The notes beneath the pieces were generated by a model that worked only from the letters and a program-made list of their open reading frames with translations, was not told where the DNA came from and made no database searches. This document shows, in pieces, positions 17,050 through 24,011 of a DNA stretch of 53,207 nucleotides. Positions within the stretch are counted from its first letter, which is position 1. The number at the start of each line of letters is the position of its first letter. The translations under genes were made by a program, and so were the position numbers. The stretch comes from Chitinophagales bacterium (GTDB lineage: Bacteria; Bacteroidota; Bacteroidia; Chitinophagales; Chitinophagaceae): assembly GCA_015654595.1 (NCBI GenBank), contig JAATGQ010000005.1, forward strand, positions 1 through 53,207, read 5' to 3'.

Positions 17050-17835
17050 TTAAATAGCTTCTGTTGGATTCAGATAATAATCATGCATGATCGCAAACAC
17101 CCTTTGCTTCAGGCTTTCGACGGTCTCGCCGGGTTGAGGGACGACGGGATCGAGAAAATGCATTCCCATCCGGCAGGGACGGAAATAAAAGGCAACCCCA
17201 TCCGGCATGATCTTGCGGCTGTTGAAAAGGAGAGAGGGGATGATGGGCTTGCCGGTCATCAGGCAAAGACGGAAGGCGCCGTCGTGAAAGGATTTCAGCG
17301 GCTGGTCCGTTTTATTGCGGGTGCCTTCGGGATAGAGGCACATGTGCAGCCCCATTTGCAGCACCTCCTTCATTTTGGTAACGCTTTCTCTCCGGCTGGC
17401 CTCGCTTTTCCGGTCGACCAGGACGCTGCCCGTGCGATACATCAAACCAAACAGCGGAATCTTTGCCATTTCGATCTTGGCGATCGTTTTATTGGGGCCG
17501 GGTATTCCGGGATAGCTTGCAGGCACGTCGATAAGGGCATTGTGATTGCACAGGACGATATAGGACTGCCCCTTGACAAACTTTTCTCTCCCTCTGACGC
17601 GCAGCGGGGTTCCTGCCAAAGGTAGAAAAACGCCCATCCATATACGGGCAAGTATATGCCAGCGCTGCGTTTTTTTGGGATCGGGCAGGAAATAGCTGAA
17701 CAGCAAAAAGGGGATCATAAAGATCAGCATGCTGACTGTAAACAGGATGATCACCCATAACGCCCAGATGCGGCCCGCCACAAGCCAGAAGCCCGAAGGC
17801 CGGGCAGGGATCGCATTGGTATTGAGAGAAGTCAT
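17050..17835 (-). CDS. plsC: 1-acyl-sn-glycerol-3-phosphate acyltransferase (PlsC family)
   Basis: 261 residues, a normal PlsC length. Membrane-associated N-terminal helices (ALWVIILFTVSMLIFMIPF) precede the acyltransferase core. All four motifs are present: the catalytic HX4D in NHNALID, GSVLVDRKS, YPEGTRN, and KPIIPSLL. It should transfer an acyl chain to lysophosphatidic acid to give phosphatidic acid in phospholipid synthesis. A role with other lyso-lipids is possible, because Bacteroidota carry several such paralogues. It is convergent with lptD across a terminator and 110 bp downstream of ung on the same strand. Confidence 0.92.
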   Translation of the reverse strand: MTSLNTNAIPARPSGFWLVAGRIWALWVIILFTVSMLIFMIPFLLFSYFLPDPKKTQRWHILARIWMGVFLPLAGTPLRVRGREKFVKGQSYIVLCNHNALIDVPASYPGIPGPNKTIAKIEMAKIPLFGLMYRTGSVLVDRKSEASRRESVTKMKEVLQMGLHMCLYPEGTRNKTDQPLKSFHDGAFRLCLMTGKPIIPSLLFNSRKIMPDGVAFYFRPCRMGMHFLDPVVPQPGETVESLKQRVFAIMHDYYLNPTEAI

Positions 17836-17945
17836 AGATTGTTTGTTCTAGTGGTTAAGGTCGCGCGGCCGGCGAATTGGTAAGGTCCGGCGGCTTTGGC
17901 AGCAGGACCGAACGGCAGTTCCTGCATAAGTCCGGCCAGTCCGAA

Positions 17946-18617
17946 CTATAACGCCCAGTCGATCGGGTCGATACCATGACTGACGAGCCAGGCATTAGCC
18001 TTGGAAAAATGTTTGCAGCCAAAGAATCCCTTGTCGGCAGAGAAGGGCGACGGGTGCGCGGCTTTCAGGACAAGATGCTTTGTCTCGTCCACGAGAACCT
18101 GCTTTTCCTGTGCAAATTTACCCCAAAGTAAAAAGACGATATTTTCTTTCTGGGCAGATACTTTTGAAATGACCGCGTCGGTAAACTCTGCCCAGCCAAT
18201 CTTGGCATGACTCATCGGCTCGTTGGCACGGACGGTAAGCGATGCGTTTAACAAGAGCACGCCTTGCTCCGCCCAGTGGGTGAGGTCCCCGTGACTGGGG
18301 ATCGGCATCCCGATATCGTTGTGCAATTCTTTATAGATATTGACCAGCGATGGAGGAGGCGGGATTCCGCGCTGGACGCTGAAGCTAAGTCCGTGGGCCT
18401 GTCCCTGCCCATGGTAAGGGTCCTGTCCGAGCAACACGATCTTGACATTTTCAAACGGCGTCGTGTTGAATGCGTTGAAGATAAGCCCTCCAGGCGGATA
18501 GATGGTTTTCCCCGACATTTTTTCCGCCTTCAGAAAAGTAGCGATCTGAAGGAAATAGTCTTTTTTGAACTCTTGCTTCAATACTTCTTTCCAACTGTCG
18601 GCTATTTTAACATCCAT
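17946..18617 (-). CDS. ung: Uracil-DNA glycosylase (family 1)
   Basis: 223 residues from the ATG giving MDVKIADSW. The longer frame to 18668 runs into a terminator hairpin and is not used. It contains the family-1 active-site motif [16 protein letters not shown] with the catalytic Asp at residue 66, the uracil-pocket LLLNASLTV (Asn), and the leucine-loop motif [13 protein letters not shown] with the catalytic His. It removes uracil from DNA at deaminated cytosines or misincorporated dUMP, starting base excision repair. The length and motifs are complete. A terminator immediately upstream separates it from the M1-peptidase remnant. Confidence 0.97.
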   Translation of the reverse strand: MDVKIADSWKEVLKQEFKKDYFLQIATFLKAEKMSGKTIYPPGGLIFNAFNTTPFENVKIVLLGQDPYHGQGQAHGLSFSVQRGIPPPPSLVNIYKELHNDIGMPIPSHGDLTHWAEQGVLLLNASLTVRANEPMSHAKIGWAEFTDAVISKVSAQKENIVFLLWGKFAQEKQVLVDETKHLVLKAAHPSPFSADKGFFGCKHFSKANAWLVSHGIDPIDWAL

Positions 18618-18650
18618 ACAGGGATTTTTTTTAGAGCCGTAAGATAGGGA

Positions 18651-18687
18651 AAAAGGCCCCGCCGGCAAAGAACTTTGCCGGCGGGGC
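18651..18687 (-). terminator. Rho-independent terminator of the M1-peptidase remnant
   Basis: A 15-bp perfect inverted repeat (18656-18670 with 18673-18687) has only two bases between the arms. On the minus strand it is followed by CTTTTTCCC. It lies 45 bp past the stop codon of the truncated M1-peptidase sequence and upstream of ung. It is thus the surviving terminator of the lost gene. Confidence 0.85.
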
Positions 18688-18732
18688 TGACTTGTTGGAC
18701 TGGCTCACAGGAATTAATGGATGGCTTTCGGC

Positions 18733-18960
18733 TTATGGCAGCCCCGCTGCTTGTATACAAAAATTTTGCGTATCGATCCGGAGATCCGAGGCGGTCATTC
18801 CTGGGATCAGCTTTGTTTGTTCATCCGGTGTTGGATGGATAAACCCCATCTTATCCTTTGTCGGGGTGATGCGCAGCGGCATATCGAAACCAGGCACATC
18901 CGCTTTCCAGCGATAGCGGACCAGCAGACCGCCGGCCGTGTCTTTCAGCTGCATATAATT
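18733..18960 (-). pseudogene. C-terminal remnant of an M1-family metallopeptidase
   Basis: About 75 residues remain. VRYRWKADVPGFDMPLRIT followed by GFIHPTP is the C-terminal beta-domain sequence typical of Bacteroidota M1 aminopeptidases. The zinc site (HExxH) and all N-terminal domains are missing. The sequence simply changes to unrelated DNA (the GT22 remnant) at about 18955-18965. The original stop codon and terminator are kept, so the 5' part of the gene was removed by a deletion. It is very unlikely to make a functional product. Confidence 0.75.
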
Positions 18961-19608
18961 GGAAATGTGGCATCACAGTTCGGGACGATCAGCTGGAGCG
19001 ACTATTTACTCGTTCTTTTGGTTGAGTCTTTCGTTCCGGTTGGTATTGTTGTTTTCGCCGCCTTTATCATCGTTTGCATCGATTCTCCGCGCAGCGTGGT
19101 TGTTTGGGTAATCATCCCTTTTTTACTGATGCATCTGGCGATCCCGCATAAAGAGTTAAGATTTATGTTCCCATTGGTAAACCTGCTGCCTTTTATATTG
19201 GTAATGGGATATCAGCAGGCGCTATTATTTTTCCCAGGGGCAGCCCGCAGCAGAGGCTTTCTTCGTCTGGGTGTTGTGCTTCTTCTTTTGGCCGATCTTG
19301 TGGTCCTGACGCCTGCCATTTTTACGGCCCCTTCGGGGGGAAGGATTGTGATCACCCAGTTCCTTTATGATAAGTCCAGCGATCGGCCGTTTAAGTTGTT
19401 TACCCGGGATGAAAGTAACGCTTTCCGTCCTTATGCTTTTCTGAGGCAGTCATTGTATGAGGTACCCAGTGGAAAAGTATACCAGGTGCTTGGGTACGAC
19501 CAACTGTCGAAACAGGATTTCGACCGGGATACGACTTGTTACCTCGTCCTTTTTAAGGGGGAAGTCGTCACTCCCGCATTGGCTTCGAAGATCAGGAATG
19601 GCATCTGA
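18956..19608 (+). pseudogene. C-terminal remnant of a GT22 (Alg9/PIG-B-like) mannosyltransferase
   Basis: About 215 residues of membrane protein. NVASQFGTISWSDYLLV resembles the lumenal segment of family GT22 transferases, and AIPHKELRFMFPLVNLLPFI is the conserved HKExRF motif of that family. Three further hydrophobic segments follow, then a soluble tail (KVYQVLGYDQLSKQDF). The N-terminal half with the catalytic acidic loop is absent. The frame stays open leftwards to an ATG at 18721, but that part is antisense to the M1-peptidase remnant, so the 295-residue ORF is a chance chimera. The pair looks like a deletion that removed both 5' ends of two divergent genes. Confidence 0.72.
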
Positions 19609-19785
19609 CCCTTGTAAAACGGGGACGTCCAGGCTGGGTGTCGGCTATCGAAGAGGCCGTATAGTCCGGGCATCTCAGTGTCAAAATCGAACAAATAACT
19701 ATTTGTTTATTGTGTATTTGTTTGATTTGCAAATTTATAGAGCATGGCATGAATCGTGTGCGAGGTTTGCCATAATTATAAGCGC

Positions 19786-22155
19786 ATGTTCCGAAACTTC
19801 CTAAAAACGACTTTCAGGGCTTTTCGCCGGTCATCCGGTTTTGGCGTACTTAATATTGTAGGGCTTGCACTCGGCATAGCCTGCGCGGGTTTAATCTTTA
19901 TGTGGGTGGAGGACGAATTGTCCTTCGATCATCTTTATCCAAAACATGATAATCTCTTTTCTATCCGGATGAACCTTGACTACGCCGGTAAGATAGAAAG
20001 CAATACCGTTGTGCCCGGCCCTATGCCCGAAGCGATCCGGGGTACAATTCCGGATATCGTCAATGTCATGCGGATGAGTTGGAGCCGTGATCTTTTTGGG
20101 TTGGACGACAAGGCGACCTATGAGAGGGGCTGTTTTGTCGATAGCAGCTTTTTTTCCATGTTTCAGCCTGCCTTTGTCCAGGGCAATGCGTCGGGCTTTA
20201 CTAATCCGCACAGCCTTGTGCTTTCTGAGAAGATGGCGAATAAGTTTTTTGGTTCGGCTAACCCCCTTGGCAAGACCCTTCGGATCAACAGACAGCAGGA
20301 CTTTGTTGTCATTGGCGTGGTAAAGGATCAGCCATCCAATGTTTCTATCCAGTTTGACTGGCTGGCGCCTGTCAGCAATTGGGTACATCGTTATCCCTGG
20401 CTCAACTCCTGGAGTACTTATGGTATCAATACGTTGGTGGAACTAAGGCCTGGCGCCAATCTTGCGCAGGTCAACCGTCAGTTGACGGCTCTGCTTCAAC
20501 CAAGGGATCAGCTTTATGCGCATGCGACTTGTATGCTTTACGCCATGAATGACTGGCGTCTTTACGATAACTTCACCAATGGTCAGCAGAATGGCGGACG
20601 TATCACCCAGGTGAGATTGTTTTCTGTCATAGCCTGGATCATCCTGGTCATAGCCTGTATCAACTTTATGAATTTGTCGACCGCGCGGGCGGGGCAGAGG
20701 GCGCGGGAGATCGGGGTTCGGAAAACACTTGGCGCTCTTCGCAAGACGCTGATCCGTCAGTTCCTGGCAGAAACACTGGTCATGGCGTTTATCGCTCTTC
20801 TGCTGGCGGTCGGCCTGATCGCTGTTTTCCTCGGCGGCTTTAACGATCTGGTTGGAAAGCAGCTGGTTTTTAATCCGCTGACGCCGATGCATCTGGTCGG
20901 TTTGCTGTCGATCGGGGGCTTCTGCGGACTCATTGCAGGCAGCTATCCGGCGTTTTATCTTTCATCGTTCAGACCGGTAGAAGTATTGAAAGGACAAAAG
21001 GTGAACCTCAGAAAGGGAGCCGGCTACATCCGGAAAGGGTTGGTAGTGACTCAATTCGCCGTAAGTATTTCGCTGATCATTTGCACCGTTATCATTTACC
21101 AGCAGGTTCAGCATATAAAAGCCCGTGACCTGGGTTATGAAAAGCAGCGGCTGGTCTATACCGATATGCCCGCGGGTATGGCGGAGCATTTCAACGCGAT
21201 GCGGGATGATCTGCTGACGTCCGGGGCGGTGGAAGATGCTGCTATCAGTGCGAGTCCGGCCTTGCAGATGTGGATGACGGCGACGTCGAATCAGCTGACC
21301 TGGGAAGGGAATGATCTGCAGATAAAAAGAAAGATCAACGTGGAGAGCTTTTCTCCCGAATACCTGCACACCATGGGATTGACATTGACGGCTGGCAGAA
21401 ACTTTCATACTGATGTCAGATCGGACAGCGGCAATGTGCTGATCAACGAGACGATGGCGAAAGTGATGGGGAAGGCCGGTCGCATAGGAGCCGTATTATC
21501 GAGCGGCAGGTATTCTTATCATGTCATCGGGATCATAAAAGACTTCCTGTTTAATGACCTGTATGCCCCCGTGGTGCCGCTGATGGTTTCCTATGATCCC
21601 GAAACAAGCGCAAATTACGGCTTTCTGACGATCCGTCTGCGTGCCGGCGGTGGATTGGCTGACAATCTTGCGAGGGTAGAGGCCGTTATCAAAAAGCATA
21701 ATCCCGGCTATCCGGTGGACCTTTTGTTTGTCGATCAGCAGTTCAACGACCGCTTTCAGCTGGAGACCCGGACGGGCAAACTGGCGGCTCTTTTTTCGCT
21801 GCTGGCGATCAGTATCAGTTGTCTTGGGCTGTTTGGGCTTGCCGCCTATACGGCAGAACGTCGTACAAAGGAGATGGGTATCCGCAAGGTGCTTGGCGCT
21901 TCTGTGGTCAGCCTGGCTGCTATGCTGTCGAACGAGTTTCTACGGCTCGTCGCACTTTCCTGTGCGATCGCATTCCCGCTGGCCTGGTGGGGGATGCGGC
22001 AGTGGCTCCAGGACTTCGCTTATCGGACGGCTATTCACTGGTGGGTTTTTGGGCTCGCCGGCGGCGCCGCTTTGCTCATCGCGTTGCTGACGGTCAGTTT
22101 TCAGGCTGTACGGGCGGCGCTTTCCAATCCGGTCAAAACGTTGAAGTCGGAGTAA
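19786..22155 (+). CDS. ABC transporter permease, FtsX/MacB type (duplicated domain)
   Basis: 789 residues from the ATG giving MFRNFLKTTFRAF. The upstream ATG-like frame adds only ten residues with no signal character. The protein has the duplicated MacB layout: a first membrane helix (FGVLNIVGLALGIACAGLIF), a MacB periplasmic core domain, three helices with ARAGQRAREIGVRKTLGA, a second core domain, and a closing FtsX domain with RTKEMGIRKVLGASVVSLAAML, ending NPVKTLKSE. Bacteroidota encode many such 790-residue permeases, often without an adjacent ATPase, as here. The substrate is unknown; export or envelope stress roles are typical. A second relic of the same family lies at 43025-43189. Confidence 0.9.
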   Translation: MFRNFLKTTFRAFRRSSGFGVLNIVGLALGIACAGLIFMWVEDELSFDHLYPKHDNLFSIRMNLDYAGKIESNTVVPGPMPEAIRGTIPDIVNVMRMSWSRDLFGLDDKATYERGCFVDSSFFSMFQPAFVQGNASGFTNPHSLVLSEKMANKFFGSANPLGKTLRINRQQDFVVIGVVKDQPSNVSIQFDWLAPVSNWVHRYPWLNSWSTYGINTLVELRPGANLAQVNRQLTALLQPRDQLYAHATCMLYAMNDWRLYDNFTNGQQNGGRITQVRLFSVIAWIILVIACINFMNLSTARAGQRAREIGVRKTLGALRKTLIRQFLAETLVMAFIALLLAVGLIAVFLGGFNDLVGKQLVFNPLTPMHLVGLLSIGGFCGLIAGSYPAFYLSSFRPVEVLKGQKVNLRKGAGYIRKGLVVTQFAVSISLIICTVIIYQQVQHIKARDLGYEKQRLVYTDMPAGMAEHFNAMRDDLLTSGAVEDAAISASPALQMWMTATSNQLTWEGNDLQIKRKINVESFSPEYLHTMGLTLTAGRNFHTDVRSDSGNVLINETMAKVMGKAGRIGAVLSSGRYSYHVIGIIKDFLFNDLYAPVVPLMVSYDPETSANYGFLTIRLRAGGGLADNLARVEAVIKKHNPGYPVDLLFVDQQFNDRFQLETRTGKLAALFSLLAISISCLGLFGLAAYTAERRTKEMGIRKVLGASVVSLAAMLSNEFLRLVALSCAIAFPLAWWGMRQWLQDFAYRTAIHWWVFGLAGGAALLIALLTVSFQAVRAALSNPVKTLKSE

Positions 22156-22249
22156 CCCAGCACTGGCTGCGGGACCGCGGCCGGGCTGTGCGAAGCTGCC
22201 CATTCGCCTATCCCCTCCCTCGCCTGGCTAAAGGCGGGGAAGAGAAAAA

Positions 22250-22281
22250 TTTGGACGTCTCAAATAAGTCTACTAATTTAG
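22250..22281 (+). promoter_or_regulatory. Putative promoter of the encapsulin operon
   Basis: A TTTG at 22250-22253 and TAATTTAG at 22274-22281 (seven of eight matches to TAnnTTTG) are 20 bp apart, which fits the Bacteroidota -33/-7 spacing. The -7 box lies inside a palindrome. The first gene of the operon starts at 22299. Confidence 0.5.
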
Positions 22282-22287
22282 TGGACT
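22267..22287. promoter_or_regulatory. 21-bp palindrome, candidate operator of the encapsulin operon
   Basis: AGTCTACTAA and TTAGTGGACT flank a single T and are inverted repeats with nine of ten positions paired. The site overlaps the proposed -7 box and ends 11 bp before the first start codon, the usual place for a repressor operator. The regulator is not encoded next to it. A dimeric winged-helix or Rrf2-type regulator responding to sulfur or cysteine status would make sense, but this is inference. Confidence 0.6.
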
Positions 22288-22298
22288 AATAGAGGTGT

Positions 22299-22601
22299 AT
22301 GAAGAAACATATTTTGCTCGTTGAGAATGACAGAGAGGAGTTGAGGTTTTTTGTGAATACCCTGAATGAGCTGAAAGTCGATTACAAATGTACCTGGGCG
22401 CAATCCGCCAGTCAGGCCCTGGAGCAGCTGCAGTTCCTGCAGCCGGACATTGTGTTGGTGAATGCGCAATTGTCTGGGGACACCAGCGCCGAAATATTTG
22501 CCGGCGCCCGGCGGGCAAATGATCCGCCGAAGCGCCCGGTTGTATTATTCAACGGGTATGATGATGCTGTGGTGCGGGTAAAAGCCGCGGTATTTGGATA
22601 A
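22299..22601 (+). CDS. Degenerate, truncated response-regulator receiver-like protein
   Basis: 100 residues. The start HILLVENDREELRFFVNTL and the strand PDIVLVN match the receiver (CheY) fold. The phospho-accepting Asp is replaced by Asn (N55 in DIVLVNAQL), the switch Thr/Ser position reads Asn (VVLFNGYDD), and the protein stops before the conserved Lys strand. It therefore cannot be phosphorylated in the normal way and would be a pseudo-receiver, or a decaying gene. One frame over, the next codons read DKFFTHGK, which looks like the missing receiver end, so a frameshift near 22595 may have shortened it. It is first in the operon, 11 bp before DUF4395, and starts right after the palindrome. 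Confidence 0.65.
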   Translation: MKKHILLVENDREELRFFVNTLNELKVDYKCTWAQSASQALEQLQFLQPDIVLVNAQLSGDTSAEIFAGARRANDPPKRPVVLFNGYDDAVVRVKAAVFG

Positions 22602-22612
22602 ATTTTTTACAC

Positions 22613-23068
22613 ATGGAAAACACTATGCCCTTCCCAGGCGATCGTTCGACCATCAGCGAAGCGCAGGTCCGGCTCACGGCGCTGTTCGTCTTCTTACGGG
22701 CTTTGACCTTCCTTCTCTTTCCTTATTGGTGGATCGCTTTATTTCTGACCATAGATTTTTTCCTGAGAGGGTTTGGAATTGGCGCTTATAGTCCCCTGAA
22801 TTTTTTGAGCGGACGATTGCAGAAGTTATTTGCGTTTTCTCCGAAACAAATCGCTTTAGCGCCTAAGATCTTTGCCGCCAGGATCGGATTTGGTTTGTCG
22901 GCGTCCCTGTTGATCCTCTCCTTATCGGGTTTGACTTTGACGGGGTATGTCTTTGCTTCTCTGTTGTTACTCTTTTCTTTCTTTGAATCGGTTATCGGTT
23001 TTTGTGCTGGATGTTATGTTTATGCGATCGTTAAAAAAATTTTCTGCACGGATCATTTTAAAGGTTAA
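22613..23068 (+). CDS. DUF4395-family membrane protein with CxxC motif
   Basis: 151 residues with about four membrane segments (roughly 20-36, 38-54, 91-107 and 110-135). The pattern matches DUF4395: an N-terminal QVRLTALFVF helix, a central SPLNFLSGRLQKLF loop and the conserved C-terminal GFCAGCYVY, whose two cysteines (C131, C134) form a CxxC that could carry out thiol or persulfide chemistry at the membrane. No function has been established for the family to my knowledge. It lies 11 bp after the pseudo-receiver and 25 bp before the encapsulin gene, so a link to sulfur handling is suggested by context only. Confidence 0.8.
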   Translation: MENTMPFPGDRSTISEAQVRLTALFVFLRALTFLLFPYWWIALFLTIDFFLRGFGIGAYSPLNFLSGRLQKLFAFSPKQIALAPKIFAARIGFGLSASLLILSLSGLTLTGYVFASLLLLFSFFESVIGFCAGCYVYAIVKKIFCTDHFKG

Positions 23069-23093
23069 CTTAATACCATAAAATTTGCCATTT

Positions 23094-24011
23094 ATGACCG
23101 ACACAAGAAGCCAAACGGCTTTAGGTGATGTCGCCGCCAGGCAACTAGCCATTGCGACAAGAACAGTCCCCCAGTTATCGCGCATTACACCCCGCTGGCT
23201 TACGCATTTGCTCAATTGGGTGCCCGTCGAATCGGGCGTTTTTCGTCTGAACAAGGTTAAAGATGCTGAAAACGTAGCCGTGGATTGCTCTTCGCGTGAC
23301 GAGAAGGCACTGCCTCAGACTTTTGTCGACTATGTCGAAAATCCAAGAGAGTATAATCTGAGTGCGGTCAATACTGTCGTCGATGTACATACGCGCGTCT
23401 CGGATCTTTATAGCAGGCCCTATAATCAGATCAGCGAGCAGCTGCGGTTGACCATCGAAATCATCAAGGAAAGACAGGAAAGTGAACTGATCAATAATAA
23501 GGAATATGGTCTGTTGAACAGTGTCGCTCCTGGCCAACGGATCAATACCCGGAAAGGGTCGCCGACGCCGGATGATCTCGACGAACTGATCACGAAGGTA
23601 TGGAAGGAGCCCGGATTCTTTTTGCTTCATCCTTTAGCCATAGCAGCCTTTGGCCGTGAATGCACGCGGAGGGGCGTGCCTCCGCCGACCGTTTCGCTTT
23701 TCGGTTCCCAGTTCCTGACCTGGCGGGGGATCCCATTGTTCCCTTCCGACAAGGTTCCCGTTGAGAATGGCAAGTCGCAGATCCTGCTGCTGAGAACGGG
23801 CGAAAGCCGTCAGGGCGTTATCGGGCTATATCAACCGGGCCTGCCCGGCGAGCAATCACCCGGGCTTTCCGTTCGGTTTATGGGTATCAACGAAAGAGCG
23901 ATCGCTTCCTATCTTATTTCTCTTTATTGCTCTCTCGCCGTGCTTACCGATGATGCATTGGCTGTATTGGATAATGTAGAAATAGGCAATTATTATGAGT
24001 ACAAATACTGA
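23094..24011 (+). CDS. Family 2A encapsulin shell protein (SrpI-like)
   Basis: 305 residues from the ATG giving MTDTRSQTALG, close to the length of cyanobacterial SrpI. The N-terminal arm and E-loop region ARQLAIATRTVPQLSRITPR followed by WLTHLLNWVPVESGVFRLNK is characteristic of family 2A encapsulins, which have the HK97 phage-capsid fold and self-assemble into a protein shell. There is no cyclic-nucleotide-binding insert, so it is 2A and not 2B. Other family-like parts are TFVDYVENPREYNLSAVNTV and the A-domain stretch GIPLFPSDKVPV. It overlaps the downstream cysteine desulfurase gene by 17 bp, implying coupled translation of shell and cargo. In known systems such shells hold the desulfurase and can store sulfur. 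Confidence 0.93.
   Translation: MTDTRSQTALGDVAARQLAIATRTVPQLSRITPRWLTHLLNWVPVESGVFRLNKVKDAENVAVDCSSRDEKALPQTFVDYVENPREYNLSAVNTVVDVHTRVSDLYSRPYNQISEQLRLTIEIIKERQESELINNKEYGLLNSVAPGQRINTRKGSPTPDDLDELITKVWKEPGFFLLHPLAIAAFGRECTRRGVPPPTVSLFGSQFLTWRGIPLFPSDKVPVENGKSQILLLRTGESRQGVIGLYQPGLPGEQSPGLSVRFMGINERAIASYLISLYCSLAVLTDDALAVLDNVEIGNYYEYKY

Noticed and set aside
18721..19608. Intact 295-residue membrane protein gene
   Set aside because: Its first ~78 codons are antisense to an M1-peptidase C-terminus; only the later part is GT22 sequence, so it is a fusion remnant.
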